Shown one piece after another: positions 34,905-44,613 of a DNA stretch of 64,000 bases (position 1 is the stretch's first letter; the number at the start of each line of letters is the position of its first letter). The stretch covers positions 121,021 to 185,020 of the forward strand of contig NZ_AUTC01000002.1 in the NCBI RefSeq assembly GCF_001461695.1. The letters are read 5' to 3'. The notes beneath the pieces were generated by a model. That model searched no databases. It saw only the letters and a list, made by a program, of their open reading frames with translations, and had not been told where the DNA came from. The DNA is from Sinorhizobium fredii USDA 205. Its GTDB lineage: Bacteria; Pseudomonadota; Alphaproteobacteria; Rhizobiales; Rhizobiaceae. The position numbers were made by a program, and so were the translations under genes.

Positions 34905-36251
34905 TCATTGGAGCATCTTATCGATCAGGCCGCGCGGCCCCGGCGGCCCGATCTTGTTGCGGTAAAGCAGCATGACATGCTCCGCTTCGGAAAGTCCATC
35001 CTCCGCCTGATCGTCGCGTTCCTGTGCGACGGCGGCAAGGGCGGCATCCTTTGGATAGAGCACGGTGAACTTCTGGCGCACGCCGCGCAACGTCTCCTGC
35101 CCGAGCGTCAGCCAGTCGCCGCCGCAATAATTGACGAAGGCTTCGCTCGCGACGACGTTATGGCCGTATTTCTTCGTCAGGTTCTGCAGCCGCTGCACCT
35201 CGTTGACGGCCGAACCGAAAACCGAAAAGGTCAGCCGGTCCCGCAGTCCGACATTGCCGAACATGACGTTGCCGACATGCAGGCCGACGCCGTAGCCGAT
35301 CGGTTCGCGACCCTGCCTTTTCCGCTCGGCGTTGAGAGCGGCGACGCGGGCGCGCGCCGTGCCGACTGCAGCGAAGGCTTCGCGGCTCGCCAGCTCCGAA
35401 GGTTCCTTGTGCCGGCCGCAGGGATAGACGGCGATGAACCCGTCGCCGACGAAGCTCAGGATCTGTCCGCCGTGGCGGTTGAACGGCGTTGCGATCGCGT
35501 CGAAGAAGCCGTTCAGCGTTTCGATATAGGCTTGCCGGCCCTCCTTCTCCGCAAGAACGGTCGAGTCGCGCATGTCGGCCATGACCAGGACCGCGCGAAC
35601 CGTCTCGCCGTCGCCCCGGCGGACCTGGCCGCTCAGGACCCGCCGCCCGGCATTGGCCCCGAGATAGGTGGTCAACATGTTGTCGGCGAGTTTGCCAAGC
35701 ACGGCGACCTTGGCGGCAATCGCCAGGTGGTTCTGCAGCCTCAGCAAGGCGGCAATGACGTCGTCGCTGAAGCCGCCGTGGCGATCCGTCGTCCAGGAGC
35801 CGACCATGCCATGCTCGGAGACGGCGCCGAGCGGCTGCATGAAGGCGATATAGTCGGTCGCCCCCTGCTCCTTGAGTTCATCGAAGATCGGAAACTCCGA
35901 AGGCTGAGCCGGATCGATGCGCCGCCGCACATGATCGAGGTTGTTGCTGAGCAGATAATAATAGGGGCTCTTGAGGAACCGATCGGGATTGAGCGCCAGT
36001 TCCTCGTGGCGAAGGCCGCTCACCTCGACGCCGCGGCCGCGCCACCAGGTGAAGCCGAGCGCGTCGTAAAGCGGATGAAGCATCGAGAAGGACAGATGGA
36101 CGCGCATGAGCGGCAGGCCGGCGGCTGCCAGGCGCTCGCAGAAACCACGCACGATCGTCTCGAGCGATTCGTCGCTCAGCGACGTCCGCATCAGCCAATC
36201 CGCGACCTTGTCCAGGAGGATTTCGGAAACATTGTCGTTGATCGCACTCAT
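34905..36251 (-). CDS. Class III nucleotidyl cyclase homologue with altered purine-recognition residues
   Basis: The 448-residue protein has an unassigned N-terminal sensory half (residues 1-220, no membrane helices) and a C-terminal class III cyclase domain. The two metal-binding Asp positions are present (VLVMADMRDST and FVGDGFIAVYP), as are the Asn and Arg of the transition-state motif (AVNEVQRL). The Lys and Asp that normally recognise adenine are replaced: ILSFVGD has Ser for Lys, and FSVFGSAVN has Ser for Asp. It may make cAMP with relaxed recognition, use another nucleotide, or be inactive. A cNMP-binding protein is encoded at 19866. Confidence 0.88.
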   Translation of the reverse strand: MSAINDNVSEILLDKVADWLMRTSLSDESLETIVRGFCERLAAAGLPLMRVHLSFSMLHPLYDALGFTWWRGRGVEVSGLRHEELALNPDRFLKSPYYYLLSNNLDHVRRRIDPAQPSEFPIFDELKEQGATDYIAFMQPLGAVSEHGMVGSWTTDRHGGFSDDVIAALLRLQNHLAIAAKVAVLGKLADNMLTTYLGANAGRRVLSGQVRRGDGETVRAVLVMADMRDSTVLAEKEGRQAYIETLNGFFDAIATPFNRHGGQILSFVGDGFIAVYPCGRHKEPSELASREAFAAVGTARARVAALNAERKRQGREPIGYGVGLHVGNVMFGNVGLRDRLTFSVFGSAVNEVQRLQNLTKKYGHNVVASEAFVNYCGGDWLTLGQETLRGVRQKFTVLYPKDAALAAVAQERDDQAEDGLSEAEHVMLLYRNKIGPPGPRGLIDKMLQ

Positions 36252-36751
36252 TCCACATCCTCATTTGTCGCAAATGGCGAATACCGCCAGCACGCCGGTG
36301 GAAACTGGCGAACGAACTCGCCTGTCCCGGCAGCATTTGGCTGTGGCACCCGTCAGTAAAGAATGGCTCCGACCGCATCTGACGGCGGCCGCACGCAGCG
36401 ATCGGATCGCCACGTTATGTCTGCAGATATTCACCGCCGAGCCCGATTTCCAGAGACGTCCGCAATTTTAATCGCAGGTGAATGCTACACGGGATGGCCC
36501 TTCCGAATACACCCTCTAATTGTCGGGGTTATCGGCGAACGCTACTGCATGTGCCCTTAAGTCGCAGCCGATTTAAGGATAAAAGCATGCAGCAATTCGA
36601 AGCGCTACAGCGTCGTTTATGCGTCTGAAACGACGAACGGCGCTGTAGGCCCGCGCTTGACTTGGCGCCGCTTTCTCGCCAACAAACGAAACCAACTCGC
36701 GCGGCCGCCCCTCGCAAAACGGCTTGTTCGCCAACAAATTCGGAAACGACC
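36252..36751. promoter_or_regulatory. Divergent intergenic region with RIME copy 3
   Basis: This is the space between the start of the leftward cyclase gene and the rightward nucleotide-sugar dehydrogenase. Promoters for both should lie here, but I see no convincing boxes. The right part holds the RIME at 36542-36648. No supported gene is present. Confidence 0.5.
36542..36648. repeat. RIME1-like intergenic mosaic element, copy 3
   Basis: The element runs from CTACTGCATGTGCCCTTAA, through GTCGCAGCCGATTTAAGG and CATGCAGCAATTCGAAGCG, to CTACAGCGTCG...CGGCGCTGTAG. Compensating changes keep both stems (the inner right stem is TCGTTT...AAACGA instead of CGTCC...GGACG), which supports conservation of structure. 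Confidence 0.85.
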
Positions 36752-38089
36752 TTGACCTCCCCTCATCACGACAGGCTGCTCGAATCGATTTCCGCGCGCA
36801 CCGCCAGAATCGGTGTCATCGGCCTGGGCTATGTCGGCCTGCCTTTAGCCATCGCGGTTGCGCGCTCAGGTTTTCCGGTGATTGGTTTCGACATCGATCC
36901 TGCAAAGATCGTCGCGCTCGACGGAGGCCGCTCGTATATCGAGGCCGTCTCTAACGATGCGCTCGCCCGGGAGGCTGGGGCCGGGCGTTTTCGCTCGACG
37001 ACCGACTTTGCCGAGCTCGGCGGTTGCGACGTGATCGTCATCTGCGTACCGACGCCGCTCACCAGACATCGGGACCCCGATCTTTCCTTTGTGGAAAAGA
37101 CCTCCCGCTCGATCGCCGCCTGCCTGCGGCCGGGCCAGCTCGTCGTTCTCGAGTCGACCACCTATCCAGGCACGACCGACGGCATCGTCCGCTCGATCCT
37201 TGAGGAGACGGGCCTGAAATCGGGTGGGGACTTCTTCCTGGGCTTCTCGCCGGAGCGGGAAGATCCCGGCAACCGGAACTTCGAGACGGCGAGCATCCCG
37301 AAGGTCGTGGCCGGCGACGGACCGCTCGCGGCAGGGCTGATGGAACGCTTCTACGCCGCCGTGGTCGAGACCGTCGTGCCGGTCTCCTCCAACGCGACGG
37401 CCGAGGCGGTGAAGCTGACGGAAAACATCTTTCGGGCGGTGAATATCGCCCTCGTCAACGAGCTCAAGGTCGTCTACGAGGCGATGGGCATCGATATCTG
37501 GGAAGTCATCGACGCCGCAAAGACGAAGCCGTTCGGCTATATGCCGTTCTATCCCGGCCCGGGGCTGGGCGGCCATTGCATCCCCATCGACCCGTTCTAT
37601 CTGACCTGGAAGTCGCGCGAATACGAACTGCCGACGCGCTTCATTGAGCTTGCGGGAGAAATCAACTCGGCCATGCCACGCCACGTCGTGACGCGGCTTG
37701 CCGAGGCGCTCGACCTGAGGCAAGGCAAGGCACTCAGCCGTTCCAACGTGCTGATCGTCGGCCTCGCCTACAAGAAGAACGTGCCGGACATTCGCGAAAG
37801 CCCCTCGCTCCGGCTGATCGAACTCATCGAAGAGCGCGGCGGCAAGGCGGCCTTCTACGATCCGCACGTCGAGGAAATCCCCTCGACCCGCGAGCACATT
37901 TCACTCAAGGGCCGCCGGTCGATCGTCTTCAAGGAAAAAACGGTGCGTAGCTTCGATGCCGTGCTCGTCGCAACGGACCATGACGCCATCGATTATGCCG
38001 CCCTTCGCGACTGGGCGCCGTTGATCATCGATACCCGCAACGCCTTCGCGCGTCGCGGCCTCGCTGCCGATCACGTCGTCAAGGCGTGA
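36752..38089 (+). CDS. UDP-sugar 6-dehydrogenase (WecC/UDP-N-acetylglucosamine dehydrogenase type)
   Basis: This enzyme oxidises a UDP-hexose to the uronic acid with two NAD+ turnovers. The N-terminal Rossmann motif GVIGLGYVGLPLAIAVA and the catalytic Cys motif GPGLGGHCIPIDPFYL identify the UDP-Glc/UDP-GlcNAc/UDP-ManNAc dehydrogenase family, and LIVGLAYKKNVPDIRESPSL marks the C-terminal domain. The start is uncertain: a TTG at 36752 gives 445 residues with a GGAAA ribosome site, and another TTG at 36662 is possible. It could supply an acidic sugar to the polysaccharide made by the surrounding or downstream locus. Confidence 0.92.
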   Translation: MTSPHHDRLLESISARTARIGVIGLGYVGLPLAIAVARSGFPVIGFDIDPAKIVALDGGRSYIEAVSNDALAREAGAGRFRSTTDFAELGGCDVIVICVPTPLTRHRDPDLSFVEKTSRSIAACLRPGQLVVLESTTYPGTTDGIVRSILEETGLKSGGDFFLGFSPEREDPGNRNFETASIPKVVAGDGPLAAGLMERFYAAVVETVVPVSSNATAEAVKLTENIFRAVNIALVNELKVVYEAMGIDIWEVIDAAKTKPFGYMPFYPGPGLGGHCIPIDPFYLTWKSREYELPTRFIELAGEINSAMPRHVVTRLAEALDLRQGKALSRSNVLIVGLAYKKNVPDIRESPSLRLIELIEERGGKAAFYDPHVEEIPSTREHISLKGRRSIVFKEKTVRSFDAVLVATDHDAIDYAALRDWAPLIIDTRNAFARRGLAADHVVKA

Positions 38090-39266
38090 CCGCGCGGGCT
38101 TGCGGCCCGTCTTCTGCAAGCGTTGCCTTGAGATTGCGCGCCGCCATGGCGTAGCCGCCGGCCGCCCCGTCGATGAAATGCATGTGGTCGCGGCTCATGG
38201 GAGACGGCACGATGCAGGTCATCAGCGCGGATTCCTGCCGATGCAGCCCGTAGCGACAAACGCCCTGCTCCGCGCCGCGCTTCAGTCGCTCCTCGATCTG
38301 GGTCAGTCGCCTGGCACCGACATCGATCGTCATCTTCAGGCCGTCGTCGAACTTGCGGAAGTCGGAATTTTCGGCGAGATCGTGCTTGTACTGCGTGACG
38401 TCGAAGCTGCCGATATTCAGCCTGATCTTGAAGCACACGAACAGAAGTACGCTCTGCAGCGCGATCCAGGGCCAGACGAGGAAGCTTTTGCCCGGTGATG
38501 CCCTGGCGCGGGACTCCATGGCAATCCCGCGCATCGAAAGGCGAGGCTCGGGCCCATTCTGCGGGACGGGGTGGCCGCCCCGCTCCTCGCCCTCGGCGAG
38601 CGCCACAATGTCGGCGATCAGCGCCTGAAATTCCGGCCCGTTGCCACCCGCAACAGGCACCGCGATGATCGACACGATGGCGCCGTGGTGGGAGACGATC
38701 GGGTTCCAGCGGCAGGACAGACCGGTCAGGTCCGGCCTGGTTCCGGGCGCCGCAGCGTCGATCTGGTAGCGGCCCGCCTTCATCTCGGCTTCCGCCCAGC
38801 TTGCGCCACCGCCCGAGAACATCGCGTAGGAAACCTCCTCGCTCGTCTTGAAGCGAGCGACGCGCATGTCGAGACCCTTGGCGCGAATGTCGGCGACCGG
38901 AACAAGCGCGGCCCTGAGTTCGAGACCGAGTTCTTCCGCCACCCAGGTCTTTGCCGCGGCGAGAGCCGTGCGCGCCTTTGCCGCCAAGGCCGCGGGTATG
39001 GCGGCGAGCGCCCCGTCGCCGCCGAAGACGAAAGGCAGATCTCTTTCTTCCAGCGCGTTCATGAGGGCCGAGATCACGCTGGCGCCGGCCATGTTGACGC
39101 TCTTGTATCGTCCTTCCGCGATCGCCCCGGTCGAATCGACGATATCGGCAACGGCCAGCGACCAACCCTCCGGCAGCGGCCGGTAGTTCGCCTCGTCGGC
39201 CACGCCTTCGAACTCTTCGAAGAGCGGCAGGCTCCCGTAGAACTGCATGTCGGCCACTTGCGCCAT
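38079..39266 (-). CDS. DUF3095 protein (cyclase-like fold)
   Basis: The 395-residue protein matches what I know of DUF3095, a family with nucleotidyl-cyclase-like strand order. The N-terminus has ADIVDSTGAIAEGRYKSVNM and FVFGGDGALAAIPAALA, resembling the two metal-binding strands of class III cyclases (ADI and GGDG). The C-terminal half (after IALQSVLLFVCFKI) ends near MSRDHMHFIDGAAGGYAMAA, typical of DUF3095. The reaction is unknown. It converges with the UDP-sugar dehydrogenase gene and overlaps its 3' end by 11 bases. Confidence 0.8.
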   Translation of the reverse strand: MAQVADMQFYGSLPLFEEFEGVADEANYRPLPEGWSLAVADIVDSTGAIAEGRYKSVNMAGASVISALMNALEERDLPFVFGGDGALAAIPAALAAKARTALAAAKTWVAEELGLELRAALVPVADIRAKGLDMRVARFKTSEEVSYAMFSGGGASWAEAEMKAGRYQIDAAAPGTRPDLTGLSCRWNPIVSHHGAIVSIIAVPVAGGNGPEFQALIADIVALAEGEERGGHPVPQNGPEPRLSMRGIAMESRARASPGKSFLVWPWIALQSVLLFVCFKIRLNIGSFDVTQYKHDLAENSDFRKFDDGLKMTIDVGARRLTQIEERLKRGAEQGVCRYGLHRQESALMTCIVPSPMSRDHMHFIDGAAGGYAMAARNLKATLAEDGPQARAVTP

Positions 39267-39502
39267 AAATGCCCGCCCCCTACCATGCGAATGATGCCAT
39301 CGATTTTCAGACTTAGAGCGGAATTTCTCAATCCTGAATCGCTGAATACAACCTTTAAATCAGGTTGAACCCGGCGATAAGCTTTCAATAAGGACCGAAT
39401 GTCGACAGCTTTCCGCGTCCCAGAGTCAATGGCATTGCAGGACCCTCCTGATTTGTGCTTGTCTAATCAGCGCGCCCGGGCAAAGTGCCCGAGGCGGGTA
39501 GG
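39267..39502. promoter_or_regulatory. Divergent promoter region between DUF3095 and metallo-hydrolase genes
   Basis: AT-richer spacer holding promoters for both flanking genes. It contains a small inverted repeat CAACCT-TTAAATC-AGGTTG at 39349-39367 that could bind a regulator. No further gene is visible. Confidence 0.4.
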
Positions 39503-40348
39503 ATGAACCGAAACGGAATGCAGGACGACACCTTTCGAGTGAAGTTTTGGGGCGTACGAGGCAGTTTGCCGGTGTCCGGCGAACAGTTCCTGCGCTATGG
39601 AGGCAACACGCCCTGCATCGAAGTCCGATGCGGCACCGAGGTGTTGATCTTCGACGCCGGCTCGGGATTGCGCGAGGCAGGTCTGTCGCTGATGTCAGAG
39701 GGCGTCTCCGAGTTCGACGTCTTCTTCACCCACACCCATTACGACCACATCATCGGGCTGCCCTATTTCAAGCCGATCTACCGCTGCAGCTCGGCGGTCC
39801 GCTTCTGGTCCGGCCATCTGCACGGCAAGATGTCCACCGCGGAAATGATCGACGAGTTTATGCGACCGCCGTGGTTTCCGGTTGGTCCGGGCATCTGTCA
39901 GGCAAGCCTCGACACGGTCGATTTCCGTCCGGGTGAGACCCTTTCGCCTCGAAAAGACGTTACGGTCCGCACGATGAGCCTTGTCCACCCGGGCGGCTGC
40001 GTCGGTTACAGGGTCGACTGGGGCGGCCGTGCCGTCGCCCTCATCTATGACACCGAGCACGAGCCGGGCATCCTCGATCCTGAACTGCTCGAATTCATCG
40101 CCGGCGCCGATCTGATGGTCTATGACTGCACCTATCTCGAGTCGGAGATGGCGGCCTATCGCGGCTACGGGCACTCGACCGGCATACACGGTTCGCGCCT
40201 GGCGATGGCCGCCGGCATTCCGCGCCTTGCGATGTTCCACCACGACCCCTCGCGCAGCGATGCTGCACTTGCCGCGATGGAACAGGAAGTACAGGCATTC
40301 TTCGCGGGCGCTTTTGCGGCCCGCGACCATCAGGTCATCGACTTATGA
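39503..40348 (+). CDS. Metallo-beta-lactamase-fold hydrolase (RNase Z-like phosphodiesterase type)
   Basis: The start is ATG 39503 (MNRNGMQDDTFRVKFWGVRG), after GAGGCGGGTAGG. The 281-residue protein has the fold's order of motifs: FWGVRGSLPVSGEQFLRYGG, the metal site THTHYDHIIGLPYF (HxHxDH), LVHPGGCVGYRV and the bridging Asp in ALIYDTEH. The close of the domain is GHSTGIHGSRLAMAAGI. This type resembles cyclic-nucleotide phosphodiesterase/RNase Z relatives found beside cyclase-like and signalling genes. With two cyclase-like proteins nearby, nucleotide hydrolysis is an attractive but unproven role. Confidence 0.88.
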   Translation: MNRNGMQDDTFRVKFWGVRGSLPVSGEQFLRYGGNTPCIEVRCGTEVLIFDAGSGLREAGLSLMSEGVSEFDVFFTHTHYDHIIGLPYFKPIYRCSSAVRFWSGHLHGKMSTAEMIDEFMRPPWFPVGPGICQASLDTVDFRPGETLSPRKDVTVRTMSLVHPGGCVGYRVDWGGRAVALIYDTEHEPGILDPELLEFIAGADLMVYDCTYLESEMAAYRGYGHSTGIHGSRLAMAAGIPRLAMFHHDPSRSDAALAAMEQEVQAFFAGAFAARDHQVIDL

Positions 40349-41105
40349 AATCGGACACCTTCCGCCAGCGGCTGGCCGGGTGGGTGGCCGTAATCTCGAA
40401 CAGCTTCGACAGAAACGCCCACACATTCTCGTCGTGGACGAGGTGATGCGTGAGAATACCGACCGAGCCTCCGCCCTTGGCCACCTGCTCCAGCCTCGCG
40501 AGAATGTCTCGAACGATCTGCGCGTGATCGCGACAGGCGCGGCTTCCGCGCCAATCGATGACATCCACATGCGTGTTGATGATCTGTAGGCCAGGCCGAA
40601 GAAGAGCGGCGGCCTTGCCGCTCGCCTCCGGTCCGAAGACCGAAAGCGCCCTGAATCCGATGGCGCCCAACTCCGTCACGACTTCCGTATCGATCCTGTT
40701 CCACGGCGGGACGAGGAGCGGCACGAAAGAACCGGGAAAGAGAGCCTTGAGACGGGCATATCCGCTGCGCAGTTCTTCGGAAACCGTGCCGCCGGGTCGA
40801 TGTCCTCCGAGTTCCTGGCGTTTCTCTCCCTGAGGCGCATGGTTCGCGTGCGACCAGCCATGAACCGCGACGCCGATGTCACGGCGGCCCGCGAGGCAGC
40901 GCTCGAGACGCTCGTCGGTATGCGCCGGGATCACCGCCAATGTCAGCGGCACCGAATACCGGTCCGTCAATTCGAGCAACCGATGAAGCGCCGCCGTCGG
41001 TTCGACCGCATCGTCGTCGCGCAACCAGAAATCGGCGCTCTGGCCGGCTTCCTGCATTTGGTCGAGCCTGTCGATCAGCGCCTGCCAGATGGCTCCGGTA
41101 TTCAT
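40335..41105 (-). CDS. Polysaccharide deacetylase-like protein (NodB-homology type)
   Basis: The 256-residue protein shows the NodB-type fold that removes acetyl groups from polysaccharides. Features are FWLRDDDAVEPTAALHRLLE with the acidic metal/catalytic region, SVPLTLAVIPAHTDERL, the HGWSHANHAP motif supplying His ligands, LLVPPWNRIDTEVV, and THVDVIDWRG. No signal peptide is visible, so it may act in the cytoplasm on a lipid-linked or nucleotide-linked glycan. It overlaps the next glycosyltransferase gene (41102) by four bases (ATGA), so the two are translationally coupled. Confidence 0.85.
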   Translation of the reverse strand: MNTGAIWQALIDRLDQMQEAGQSADFWLRDDDAVEPTAALHRLLELTDRYSVPLTLAVIPAHTDERLERCLAGRRDIGVAVHGWSHANHAPQGEKRQELGGHRPGGTVSEELRSGYARLKALFPGSFVPLLVPPWNRIDTEVVTELGAIGFRALSVFGPEASGKAAALLRPGLQIINTHVDVIDWRGSRACRDHAQIVRDILARLEQVAKGGGSVGILTHHLVHDENVWAFLSKLFEITATHPASRWRKVSDFISR

Positions 41106-42199
41106 CCTGACCTCCTCGCAAACGCGGTGAAAATCGCCTCCAGACGCCGAGTGGCAGCCATCAGCGAGCGCTCCTCCAGAACAAAGCGGCGCGCCCGATT
41201 GCCGAGTTCGGCGCGCAGCGCAGCGTCGCCGAGCAAGCGCCTGATTGCTTCCGCGAAAGCATTGGCATCCCCCGCCGCCGTCAGCAGCCCGGTCTCCCCG
41301 TTTCTGACAACTTCGGGTACGCCGGCAGTCGCCTGCGCCACAACCGGCAGGCCGGCCGCCTGCGCCTCAAGATAGGACAGGCCATAGGCCTCGCCGAAGC
41401 CCGGCCAGACATAGAGATCGCTGCCGAAGAGGAGGTCCGCCACCGTTTCAGGCGCATTCTCGCCGGCCCAGTCCAGCCGCCTCGCCGGCAACCGTGCGAA
41501 CGTCTCTTGCACCGCCGCACGCGACGGACCGTCGCCGACGATGGTTAGCGTCCAGGGTATGTCGACGACCAGTCGCAGCGCAGCCGCGAGCATCCGATAG
41601 CTGTCCATCTTGTCGCCCGGGCGCATCATAGCGACCGCGATCAGGCGAGCGTCGCCCGATTTCGCCTTAGGCGTCCCCTGAAACTGCCCCACGTCAATGA
41701 AAGGCGCAAGCATGGCATAGCGCCCGTCCGGTATCGCCTCTTCGAGCCCCCTACGATCTCGCTCGGTAAAGCAAATGTTCACCGCCGCCCGGCCAACGCC
41801 GTCGGCGACCGCGTCCTGGGCAAGCTTCCACGCCCCTTCGTTGCGGCGCGACGAATAGGAGCTTTCGGCCGTCAAATAGGGAATGGCGAATTCGGCAGCG
41901 AGCGCGGGACCGAGTAGGTCGGGGGCCTTGTAATAGGGATGGTAGCAGAACCATGCGTCCGGCGGTCCGTCCTTGGCCCAGGTCCGGCTAAGGCGAACGA
42001 TTTCCGCGTCCGCCTGCTTGCGCAGATCCAAGAAGGCCGCATCCGATGCTTCGCGCGAAAAGGCGCGCAGCGTCGAGGCGATTTGGACGTCGTGTCCTGA
42101 CAGCCTGAGCGCCTCGATCAGCATGCGAGCCATCTGCCTGTCGCCAGAGGGGACGGGATGATCCGGAGATTTCAATGGCGCGTAGAAGGCGATCCTCAT
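41102..42199 (-). CDS. Glycosyltransferase family 4
   Basis: The start is ATG 42199 (MRIAFYAPLKSPDHPVPSGD); the longer frame upstream has no GT features. The 365-residue protein has N-terminal GT-B features with SGDRQMARMLIEALRLSGHD, and a C-terminal domain around ALTIVGDGPSR-like WTLTIVGDGPSRAAV, LYVWPGFGEAYGLSYLEAQA (donor E-x7-E motif) and LPVVAQATAGVPEVV. It is coupled to the deacetylase-like gene, suggesting that sugar addition and deacetylation happen on the same glycan. Confidence 0.92.
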   Translation of the reverse strand: MRIAFYAPLKSPDHPVPSGDRQMARMLIEALRLSGHDVQIASTLRAFSREASDAAFLDLRKQADAEIVRLSRTWAKDGPPDAWFCYHPYYKAPDLLGPALAAEFAIPYLTAESSYSSRRNEGAWKLAQDAVADGVGRAAVNICFTERDRRGLEEAIPDGRYAMLAPFIDVGQFQGTPKAKSGDARLIAVAMMRPGDKMDSYRMLAAALRLVVDIPWTLTIVGDGPSRAAVQETFARLPARRLDWAGENAPETVADLLFGSDLYVWPGFGEAYGLSYLEAQAAGLPVVAQATAGVPEVVRNGETGLLTAAGDANAFAEAIRRLLGDAALRAELGNRARRFVLEERSLMAATRRLEAIFTAFARRSG

Positions 42200-42279
42200 G
42201 CGGCGCGAGCTATCCCGTCTTCGCCTTCCGATGTCAACATGGAGGCGACTGGCCGCGGCCGGCACCCTCCCCGGTCGAT

Positions 42280-44396
42280 CTATTCCGCGGCGGCCTCCCC
42301 TCCTTGTTGCGCAGCCAATGCGGCGTTCTTCTTGGCGATGGCATCGCGGGTCGCGGCGGCGGCCGCGGTCGCTTGCCCCTCGTCACCGGCGACCTGCACA
42401 GTCGGCGAGGCAAAATTGATACCATTGGCGTCAAAGGCCTCCTTGATCATCGCCTGAGCCCGCCGCCTGATCTGGGTTTGGTGACCGGGCTTGGTGGTCA
42501 TGGCGAAGCTCAAGGTGATGCCGTAGTCGCCGAACTGCTCGACACCCTTCATCTTGACGGTCTCGATGATCAGCGGCCCGAGTTCTTCGTCCTCCAGGAG
42601 CGCGGCGCCTATGCCTTTCACCACCTTCTTCACCTTGGCGACGTCGGCATCATAGGAGACGTTGATCATGAACTTGTCGATGACCCAATCACGGCTCATA
42701 TTCTGGACAGCGCCCAGCGTGCCGAAAGGCACGGTGAAGACGGGGCCGCGGTGATGGCGCAGCTTGACGGAGCGATGCTGAAGGATTCGACCGTGCCCAT
42801 ATAGCTGCCGCTCTGGATGTATTCGCCGACCCGGAAGGCATCGTCCATCATATAGAAGATGCCGCTGATGATGTCCTTGACGAGCGTCTGAGAGCCGAAG
42901 CCGATGGCAACGCCGAAGACGCCGGCGCCAGCGATCAGCGGGCCAATCTCGACGCCGAGGCCGGAAAGCACCATCATGCCGGCGACCACGGCGATGAAGG
43001 CGGCAAGAAAGTTGCGCAGAATCGGCAGCAACGTGCGCAGACGCATGTTGCGGGCGAGCTGAATTGGATCCGCGACGTCGACGCCGGCTTGCTTCACGCG
43101 AAAATTGATGAACTCCTTCGCCAGTTGCCAGATCAGGTCCGCCGCAAGCAGGATGACGATGCCGGCAAGGACACCGCGGAAGACGCGGTTGAAGACGTCG
43201 TCCTGCATCATCGAGCTGCCATTGAAGCGGAAGACGATGGCGAGCCAGGCGGCGGCGAGACCAATGATTGCAAACCGCGCGCCGCGGTCGATCAGCACAT
43301 TACGCATCACCCGGATGTTGCCGGCCGCATCGGCGTCCAGCATCGTCCGCGTCGCAGCGCTGACGATGCGCAACAGCGGCGGCAGGCCGAGAGCATAGAT
43401 GCCGATCCAGAATCCGACCCTCATGCCGGCGACCCAGAGGAGCCACAGCAGGATGAGGAAAGCAATGAGCAGCGCGTTGCGCAAGATGCGCCGCCCGACC
43501 GCGATGTCGGGGGGTGGCCGGCGGAGCACCGTGTCGATGCCGATGCAGAGCAAGACGAGGCCGAGAGCGGCGCCGGTCAGGTCCCGAACATCGGCCGAGA
43601 ACGAAAGGGCCTGCATCATATCCATGACGGCCCAGAGGGCGGCGGCGGCACAGACGATCAGCACGAAGCGCCTGTACCAGAACCGTACCACGTCAGGTGC
43701 GGGCGACGTGCCTGGCTCCGGCGTCTCGACCCCATCCGCATTCTCGTATGCCGGCCTCGCCATTGCCGCAGCGACGGCAATCAGCAACCGGGCGACGATC
43801 CAGGCGATCAAGAGTGGCGCGACCGCCGCCTCCAGCCGGCGCGGCCAGTCGGCCAAGACGAAAGCGGCAATTGCCGCGATCGCGAAGACCACGAGCGGCG
43901 CAATGCGAACAAAGGCGGCAAGGCCATATCCCGGCTGGACTGCACTTCGATGTGCACTCCGCCGCAGTAAATAGCGCAGAAGAAACTCGGCGCCGTAGCC
44001 GACAAGGAGCACGAACCCGAAACCACGCAGAATCGGCATGCTCCCCTCGTGCATTTCTGCCGCAATGCGCTCTCGTGCCGCCATCCATTCCGGGACCATC
44101 CGCGGAGCGGCTTCGCGCATGCCGCCAAGATGTCTCCTGATCTGAGCGACCCACTGCGAGGCGACGCCGCCCGGCGGCGTGGCGGCCTGCGGCTGCGGCG
44201 GCGTCTGCTTGGCGGCCAGCCATTGCCGCACCTCCGGATCATCCGTCAACTCGATCAACTGCTGGACTTTGGCCGGCGGCGCAGTCGGCGTAGCCTCCTG
44301 TGCAGCCACAGGAGCGCCGAAACCGAAAATCAGCTGAAGAAGCACGAACAGGACGATGGCCGAACCCTGCCCAACAGGCCTGAAACTCGAACTCAT
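42280..44396 (-). pseudogene. Large MscS-family mechanosensitive channel, interrupted by a one-base frameshift
   Basis: The first frame (ATG 44396, MSSSFRPVGQGSAIVLFVLL, with a signal-like N-terminus and many helices) carries the MscS pore region GAGVFGVAIGFGSQTLVKDI and EYIQSGSYMGTVESFSI. Near 42774 the frame is lost. The second frame continues with VPFGTLGAVQNMSRDWVIDK to EAAAE. Inserting one base (AGCATCGC to AGCATCCGC on the coding strand) gives the canonical SIRSVKLRHHRGPVFTVPFG, so a single C is missing. The repaired channel would have about 706 residues. Either the gene is inactivated, leaving a channel without its cytoplasmic vestibule, or the base was lost in sequencing. Confidence 0.9.
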
Positions 44397-44613
44397 GCAA
44401 GCGCCCCCCGTCATCGCGCTGAATAGCCGCGCAAGGCCAGTTATATCAAATATTTGCGGTATACGTCAGGCCGGAAACCGTTCGGACGGTTCAGACGCGC
44501 AACGCACCGATTGCCTAAGAGCCATACGACGCGGACAAAAGGCTACGAGAGGCGTGCGCAGATGCGTACGCCGTGCGCCGCCGTCAAGCAACGGCCCGAA
44601 GGGGACGCTCCGA

